Source: an uncultured Actinomycetes bacterium
GTDB lineage: Bacteria > Actinomycetota > Acidimicrobiia > Acidimicrobiales > Acidimicrobilacustridaceae
Assembly (NCBI GenBank): GCA_945957335.1
Contig: CAMFLJ010000132.1
Coordinates: 1-9,437 of the forward strand
Length of the DNA stretch: 9,437 bases
Direction: 5' to 3'
Shown: one piece after another, positions 5,550-9,437 of the stretch
How positions within the stretch are numbered: position 1 is the first letter of the stretch
Layout: the number at the start of each line of letters is the position of its first letter
Program-made: the position numbers and the translations under genes
Notes under the pieces: generated by a model
Database searches by the model: none
What the model was told of the DNA's origin: nothing
The model's input: the letters and a program-made list of their open reading frames with translations, nothing else

Positions 5550-7223
5550 ATGCACGAGATCACGGTGAGCCCCACCCGGGTCGACGCGCTGCTCGCCACG
5601 GTCCGTTCGGGCCTCCTGGTCGAGGACGCCGAGCGCCGGGTCGTCATGGTCAACGACCGCTTCGTCGAGATGTTCGGCCTGCCCTCGGCCGAGGTCATGA
5701 TCGGCGCCGACTGCGCGCTCGCCGCCGAGGGCGCCAAGCACGACTACGTCGACCCCGACGCCTTCATCGCCCGCATCGGCGACATCCTGGCCGCCGGCGA
5801 GCCCGTGCTCGGCGACGAGCTGTTCCTGGTCGACGGCCGGGTGTTCAGCCGCAGCTACGCCCCGGTCCGCGACGAGCACGGCGGCCCTGGCGGGCACCTG
5901 TGGCGCTACGAGGACGTCACCGAGCTGCGCGAGCGCGAGGTCGAGCTGGCCCGCTCGAACGCCATGTTGGCGGCGGTCGCGTCGGCCGAGGGCGGCTACG
6001 TCCGCGACCAGCCCCACCAGCGCCTCTTCAAGAAGCTCCTCGAGAGCCTGATCGACCTCACCGGCTCCGAGTACGGCTTCATCGGAGAGGTGCTCTTCGA
6101 CGACGGCGCGCCCTACATCAAGACCTGGGCCTACACCGACATCGCCTGGGACATGGTCACCCGCCGCCTCGTCGACGAGGCCATGGCCAACGACGGCGGC
6201 CTCGAGTTCCGCAACGTCGAGACCCTCTTCGGCCGGGCCCTCACCGGGCGTGACGTCGTCATCGCCAACGACGCCCCGCACGACCCGCGCGGTGCCGGGG
6301 TGCCCCCGGGCCACCCGCCGCTGCGGGCCTTCCTGGGCGTGCCGCTCTTCGACGGCGAGGAGCTGATCGGCATGTTCGGCGTGGCCAACCGCCCGGGTGG
6401 CTACGACGAGGCGCTCGTGTCCTACCTCGACCCGTTCAGCGCGGCCGCGGCCAGCCTCATCCGTGCCTACCGGACCGAGTCGATGCGCCGAGCCGCCGAG
6501 CAGGCCGAGCGCGAGGCCCGCCTGGCGGCCGAGGAGGCCAGCGCCCAGAAGACGGAGTTCCTCGCCCGGCTGAGCCACGAGCTGCGCACCCCGCTGCACG
6601 CCATCCTCGGCTTCGCCGAGCTCATGGCCGACAGCGCCACCGACGCCGTCGACCGCGAGCACACCGCGGTCATCGTCGAGGCGGCCACGCACCTCACGGG
6701 CCTGGTCGACGAGCTCTTCGAGATCTCCCACATCGAGCGGGGCAACATCAGCCTGGCCATGGCACCGGTCGACATGGCGATGGTGGTCGCCGACGCGCTG
6801 GCCATCGCCGGGCCCGAGGTGGCCCAGCGAGGTGCCACCCTGACCTCGTCGATCGGTGCGGGCGACATGGTCGTCGACGCCGACCGGGTGCGCCTCCAGG
6901 AGTGCGTGCTGAACCTCGTGCGCAACGCTCTGGTGCACGGCGGTCCGAAGGTGGCCATCGACGTGTCGGTGGCCCCCACCGAGGGCGGGGCCCGCCTGAT
7001 GGTGGCCGACGACGGCCCCGGCATCCCGGCCGACGACCAGCAGCGCGTGTTCGAGCCGTTCACCCAGCTCGAGCGGCGCGGCGAGGGCCTCGGGCTCGGG
7101 CTGGCCATCACGCGCTCGCTGGTCGAGGCCATGGACGGCCGGGTCGAGATCCACAGCGAGGACGGTCGGGGCACCACGTTCGTGGTGACCCTGCCCGCGG
7201 CTACAGCCCCTTCGGCCGGTTGA
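5550..7223 (+). CDS. Soluble PAS-GAF sensor histidine kinase
   Basis: A 557-residue protein without membrane segments. It has a PAS domain at about 8-125, a GAF domain at 155-305 and a charged, probably coiled-coil linker at 308-335. HisKA follows at 333-400 with the phosphorylated histidine H343 in LSHELRTP; the HELRT stretch also fits the phosphatase motif of the family. The HATPase domain spans 440-550, with the N box at LNLVRNA (N455, N459), DDGPGIP at 487-493, the F box FEPF at 501-504 and GEGLGLGLAI at 511-520. All ATP-binding boxes look complete. The GAF domain is of the type with TLFG, PPGHPPLRAFLGVP and GMFGVANRPGGYDE signatures, known from many bacterial sensor kinases. No receiver domain or response regulator is in the window, so the partner is elsewhere. 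The ATG is supported by the -10 hexamer upstream. The 3' end overlaps the dehydrogenase gene by 23 bases. Confidence 0.94.
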   Translation: MHEITVSPTRVDALLATVRSGLLVEDAERRVVMVNDRFVEMFGLPSAEVMIGADCALAAEGAKHDYVDPDAFIARIGDILAAGEPVLGDELFLVDGRVFSRSYAPVRDEHGGPGGHLWRYEDVTELREREVELARSNAMLAAVASAEGGYVRDQPHQRLFKKLLESLIDLTGSEYGFIGEVLFDDGAPYIKTWAYTDIAWDMVTRRLVDEAMANDGGLEFRNVETLFGRALTGRDVVIANDAPHDPRGAGVPPGHPPLRAFLGVPLFDGEELIGMFGVANRPGGYDEALVSYLDPFSAAAASLIRAYRTESMRRAAEQAEREARLAAEEASAQKTEFLARLSHELRTPLHAILGFAELMADSATDAVDREHTAVIVEAATHLTGLVDELFEISHIERGNISLAMAPVDMAMVVADALAIAGPEVAQRGATLTSSIGAGDMVVDADRVRLQECVLNLVRNALVHGGPKVAIDVSVAPTEGGARLMVADDGPGIPADDQQRVFEPFTQLERRGEGLGLGLAITRSLVEAMDGRVEIHSEDGRGTTFVVTLPAATAPSAG

Positions 7224-8061
7224 CGAAGCGCCCCTCGACGGGCGAGAAGAACCAGCCGCCGCCGGCCAGGGTGCCGCCGTCGACGGGCACGTTGTGGCCG
7301 GTGACGAACGACGAGAGGTCGGAGGCGAGGAACAGCGCCACGCGCGCGTTGTCCTCGGGCCAGCCGAGGCGCCCGACCGGTGCCCACGACTCCCACAGGT
7401 GCTCGTGGTCCTCGTAGCCGGTGAGGTAGTCGACCTGCGGGGTGTGGGTGAGGTCGGGGCCGATGCCGTTGAACCGGATGCCGTTGCGGCCCTGCGACAC
7501 GGCCATGTCGGTGGTGAACTTGGCGACCGCCGCCTTCATCGAGCCGTAGATCGGGTCCCCGGGGTAGCCGCGCATCCCCTCGACCGAGTGCACGTTGACC
7601 ACCGAGGCGCCGCCGCCGGCGATCATGCTCTCGAGGAACGCGTGGGTGACCGCCACGACGTGCCAGAAGTTCTGGCGGTACATGGCGTCCCACGACTCGG
7701 GGCCCGACTTCCGGAACCGCACCAGCGGCCGGTAGTCGCCCACGTTGTTCACCAGCACCTGCACGTGGGGGTGCTCGGCGAGCACCGCCTCGGCCAGGGC
7801 GGCCACGCCGTCCTCGGTGCGCACGTCGACGACGTGGGCGCGGGCCGAGCCGCCGGCGGCGGTGATGTCGGCGACGGCCGCCTCGGCGAGGGCCGGGTCG
7901 ATCTCGGCGATCTCGACGTGGGCGCCGTGGCGGGCGAAGAGCCGGGCCGTGGCCCCGCCGATGCCGGTGCCGCCGCCGGTGACGACGGCGACGCGGCCGT
8001 CGAGCAGCCGGCTCCAGTCGTCGATCGACGGGACGTTCGACGGGTCCTGGCTGGTGGTCAT
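7201..8061 (-). CDS. Short-chain dehydrogenase/reductase (SDR), classical type
   Basis: A 286-residue Rossmann-fold oxidoreductase. The cofactor motif TGGGTGIG is at 28-35, and an acidic residue (E53) ends the second strand, which in this family tends to favour NAD(H). The structural motif NNVG (105-108) replaces the common NNAG. The catalytic set is N131, S159, Y172 and K176 (YGSMK). VDGG at 260-263 is the usual C-terminal signature. It probably oxidises or reduces a hydroxyl or keto group on a small catabolic intermediate; the substrate is not evident. ATG at 8061 is supported by AGGGGG six bases upstream. It follows the amidohydrolase gene on the same strand with 106 bases and three hairpins between, so the pair is likely a catabolic unit. 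Its stop lies inside the 3' end of the histidine kinase gene. Confidence 0.93.
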   Translation of the reverse strand: MTTSQDPSNVPSIDDWSRLLDGRVAVVTGGGTGIGGATARLFARHGAHVEIAEIDPALAEAAVADITAAGGSARAHVVDVRTEDGVAALAEAVLAEHPHVQVLVNNVGDYRPLVRFRKSGPESWDAMYRQNFWHVVAVTHAFLESMIAGGGASVVNVHSVEGMRGYPGDPIYGSMKAAVAKFTTDMAVSQGRNGIRFNGIGPDLTHTPQVDYLTGYEDHEHLWESWAPVGRLGWPEDNARVALFLASDLSSFVTGHNVPVDGGTLAGGGWFFSPVEGRFVNRPKGL

Positions 8062-8067
8062 GGCTTT

Positions 8068-8073
8068 CCCCCT
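8068..8073 (-). promoter_or_regulatory. Ribosome binding site (AGGGGG) of the SDR gene
   Basis: AGGGGG followed by AAAGCC and ATG on the minus strand. A six-base gap and the purine-rich run make this a plausible Shine-Dalgarno sequence, and it fixes the start at 8061. Confidence 0.55.
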
Positions 8074-8087
8074 GGGCTGGGCGCGAA

Positions 8088-8113
8088 CGAGGGGCCGGTC
8101 ACCCGGCCCCTCG
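8088..8113 (-). terminator. Perfect 11-base-stem hairpin before the SDR gene
   Basis: CGAGGGGCCGG (8088-8098) and CCGGCCCCTCG (8103-8113) are perfect inverted copies around a 4-base loop. It lies 54 bases after the amidohydrolase stop and 26 bases before the SDR start. It could be a terminator, a partial terminator that lowers SDR expression, or an mRNA processing or stabilising structure. There is no T-tract on either side. Confidence 0.5.
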
Positions 8114-8124
8114 TCGCACGATGG

Positions 8125-8165
8125 TGCTGCCGGTCTGGCAGCAGTTCTAGCCGCTCGGTGAGCGG
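8125..8165 (-). repeat. Two further tandem hairpins in the amidohydrolase-SDR gap
   Basis: TGCTGCC (8125-8131) pairs with GGCAGCA (8137-8143) around a 5-base loop. CCGCTC (8151-8156) pairs with GAGCGG (8160-8165) around a 3-base loop. With the larger hairpin at 8088-8113 they fill most of the 106-base gap. Their function is unknown; an mRNA 3'-end or processing structure is likely. Confidence 0.4.
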
Positions 8166-8167
8166 TG

Positions 8168-9397
8168 TCAGCTCGCCGCGGCGAGCTGCTTGGCCGAGTT
8201 GACCAGGGCCTGGTTGGCGTCGGCGGGGAGCTCGGTGAGGGGCTCCTTGACCTCGCCCACGGTGGGGCCGTACTGGTTGGCCAGCGGGCGCAGCGCCTCG
8301 AGGTCGAAGCCGTAGAGCTTCGCCGCGTTGCCGGCGAGGATCTGCTGGACCTGGTCGGGCTGGAGGCCGTTGAACACCTGCCGGAAGTGCTCGGTGGTGT
8401 ACGGGTAGGTGCCCTCGTCGTGCGGGTAGTCGCTGCCCCACATGATGCGGTCGATGCCGACCTGGTCGCCGAGGCCGGCGGCGATGTCGAGCGGGCGGGG
8501 CTGGCTGATGCCGACGTGCACGTTCTGCTGGAAGTACTCGGTGGCCGACTTCGGCGGGACGAGCTCGCCGCCGATGCGCATCTCGCCGACCTTGTTCGAG
8601 CGGATGCCGGCCATCAGGTTGTCGAGGCCGGTGAGGAACTCGGGGATCCAGGCGCAGCCGGCCTCGGTGATCGTGAACTTGAGGTTCGGGAACCGCTCGA
8701 AGACGCCGCCCAGGATCATGTAGGCGAGGGGGCGCTGCGAGTAGAAGGGGATCTCGAGGAAGTGCACGAGGGGCATGGCCGGGGCGGGCTGGTAGACGGG
8801 GCCGCCGGTGCCGCTGTGGGAGTTGACGACGATGTCGTTCTCCTCGCAGAACGCCCACAACGGGTCGTAGACCGGGTCGTAGAGCGGCTTGATCCAGTTG
8901 CAGGTGGGGGGCACCGAGCCGACGAGGATGCCGCCGCGGAGGCCGTTGTCGTTGATCCACTTGGCGTCGGCGATGGCGTCGTCGACGTCGTTGAGGAAGA
9001 CCTGGCCGATGCCGGCGCGGGCCTCGGGGCGGCCTGCGCAGTAGTCGACGAGCCAGCGGTTGTGGGCCTGGATGCCCGCGCGGCGGTGCTCGTACTCGTC
9101 CGGCGTGGGGGGCTGGGCGAACAGCACGAAGTTCGGGAAGAACGGCGGGACCGTGTTGGGGAAGATGACCTCACCGACGACGCCGTCGGAGAACTGGTCG
9201 CGGTCGCGGCGGTCGCTGTCCCAGTTGCGGACGCGGTCGTCGGTGTCCTTGAGGTCCTTGAACGGGTTCTTGTACTTCTCGCGCCACGCGTCGAAGTCGG
9301 CCTTGTACTGGTCGTCGAGGTACTCGCGGTACTGGGCGTGGCTGCCGCCGGCATGGGTGTCGGCGGAGATCACGATGTAGCGGTCGTCGGGTCCCAC
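8168..9397 (-). CDS. Metal-dependent amidohydrolase, ACMSD-like (amidohydrolase 2 family)
   Basis: A 409-residue TIM-barrel hydrolase of the amidohydrolase 2 family. The N-terminal metal motif is SADTH (D13, H15), a second metal ligand is H194 in VVNSHSGTGG, TEAG (E245) follows, and the catalytic aspartate is D323 in WGSDYPHDEGTYP. The GNAAKLYGF motif near 356-364 is typical of the family C-terminus. Members act as decarboxylases or hydrolases in aromatic, tryptophan or steroid-like catabolism; the exact reaction cannot be told here. The last 30 residues are Ala-rich and hydrophilic. I chose GTG at 9397 because GAGGGAG lies six bases upstream and the protein then opens directly into the DDRYIVISADTHAGG strand. 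The frame stays open to a GTG at 9436, which has no ribosome binding site in view. The SDR gene downstream suggests a shared pathway. Confidence 0.9.
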   Translation of the reverse strand: MGPDDRYIVISADTHAGGSHAQYREYLDDQYKADFDAWREKYKNPFKDLKDTDDRVRNWDSDRRDRDQFSDGVVGEVIFPNTVPPFFPNFVLFAQPPTPDEYEHRRAGIQAHNRWLVDYCAGRPEARAGIGQVFLNDVDDAIADAKWINDNGLRGGILVGSVPPTCNWIKPLYDPVYDPLWAFCEENDIVVNSHSGTGGPVYQPAPAMPLVHFLEIPFYSQRPLAYMILGGVFERFPNLKFTITEAGCAWIPEFLTGLDNLMAGIRSNKVGEMRIGGELVPPKSATEYFQQNVHVGISQPRPLDIAAGLGDQVGIDRIMWGSDYPHDEGTYPYTTEHFRQVFNGLQPDQVQQILAGNAAKLYGFDLEALRPLANQYGPTVGEVKEPLTELPADANQALVNSAKQLAAAS

Positions 9398-9403
9398 GGT
9401 GTT

Positions 9404-9410
9404 CTCCCTC
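9404..9410 (-). promoter_or_regulatory. Ribosome binding site (GAGGGAG) of the amidohydrolase gene
   Basis: GAGGGAG followed by AACACC and GTG on the minus strand. The strong purine run at six-base spacing decides the start at 9397 over the GTG at 9436. Confidence 0.6.
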
Positions 9411-9437
9411 AGGTCGGGGTGGCGGACAGCCCGCACC

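Noticed and set aside
5541..7154. A 537-codon open frame on the minus strand opposite the histidine kinase gene
   Set aside because: Low-complexity composition without motifs; the plus-strand kinase has every expected box.
9398..9436. Earlier GTG start for the amidohydrolase
   Set aside because: No ribosome binding site is seen for it, while GAGGGAG sits at ideal distance from the GTG at 9397.
1..9437. Mobile element, CRISPR array, tRNA, prophage or defence system
   Set aside because: I saw no transposase or integrase motif, no regularly spaced repeat, no tRNA-like fold and no change in base composition that would suggest transferred DNA.

Overview
The window is uniformly GC-rich, gene-dense DNA with frequent GTG starts and several genes that look leaderless. 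This points to a high-GC actinobacterium. The overall flavour suggests the Acidimicrobiia, but that placement is an impression, not something the sequence proves. I see no mobile element, CRISPR array, tRNA or rRNA, and no gap without a gene longer than about 150 bases.

Layout: the tail of an unrecognised gene (2-100, +) is followed 15 bases later by a six-helix membrane protein with an HIHH motif (116-838, +). It meets a flavin-reductase-like FMN-binding protein (846-1385, -) tail to tail. Behind that lies an endonuclease/exonuclease/phosphatase family hydrolase (1441-2274, -), which is divergent from a small acidic protein of unknown function (2358-2705, +). A hairpin separates the small gene from a large cytoplasmic PAS-GAF-PAS-GGDEF-EAL cyclic-di-GMP enzyme (2745-5399, -). 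This is divergent, across 150 bases, from a soluble PAS-GAF histidine kinase (5550-7223, +). The kinase gene overlaps a short-chain dehydrogenase (7201-8061, -) tail to tail. Upstream of the dehydrogenase on the same strand is an ACMSD-like amidohydrolase (8168-9397, -), and three tandem hairpins lie between the two.

Two functional groupings stand out. The centre is a signalling pair: a c-di-GMP synthase/hydrolase with apparently complete catalytic residues in both domains and an intact inhibitory RxxD site, divergent from an orphan histidine kinase with no receiver protein in view. Both lack membrane segments and carry PAS and GAF sensors, so both probably read intracellular signals. The right end is a catabolic pair (amidohydrolase plus dehydrogenase) that probably belongs to a degradation operon running in from beyond the right edge.

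The most unusual detail is upstream of the c-di-GMP gene. A good promoter (CTGACC, 17 bases, TACGAT) is placed so that the transcript should begin at or near the GTG of an eight-codon reading frame. The stop codon of that frame overlaps the GTG start of the large gene (GTGA). This looks like a leaderless leader peptide translationally coupled to the enzyme. Several other genes here have an NANNNT hexamer 6-8 bases before the start codon and no Shine-Dalgarno sequence. I found no clear evidence of a wholly new multi-gene system.
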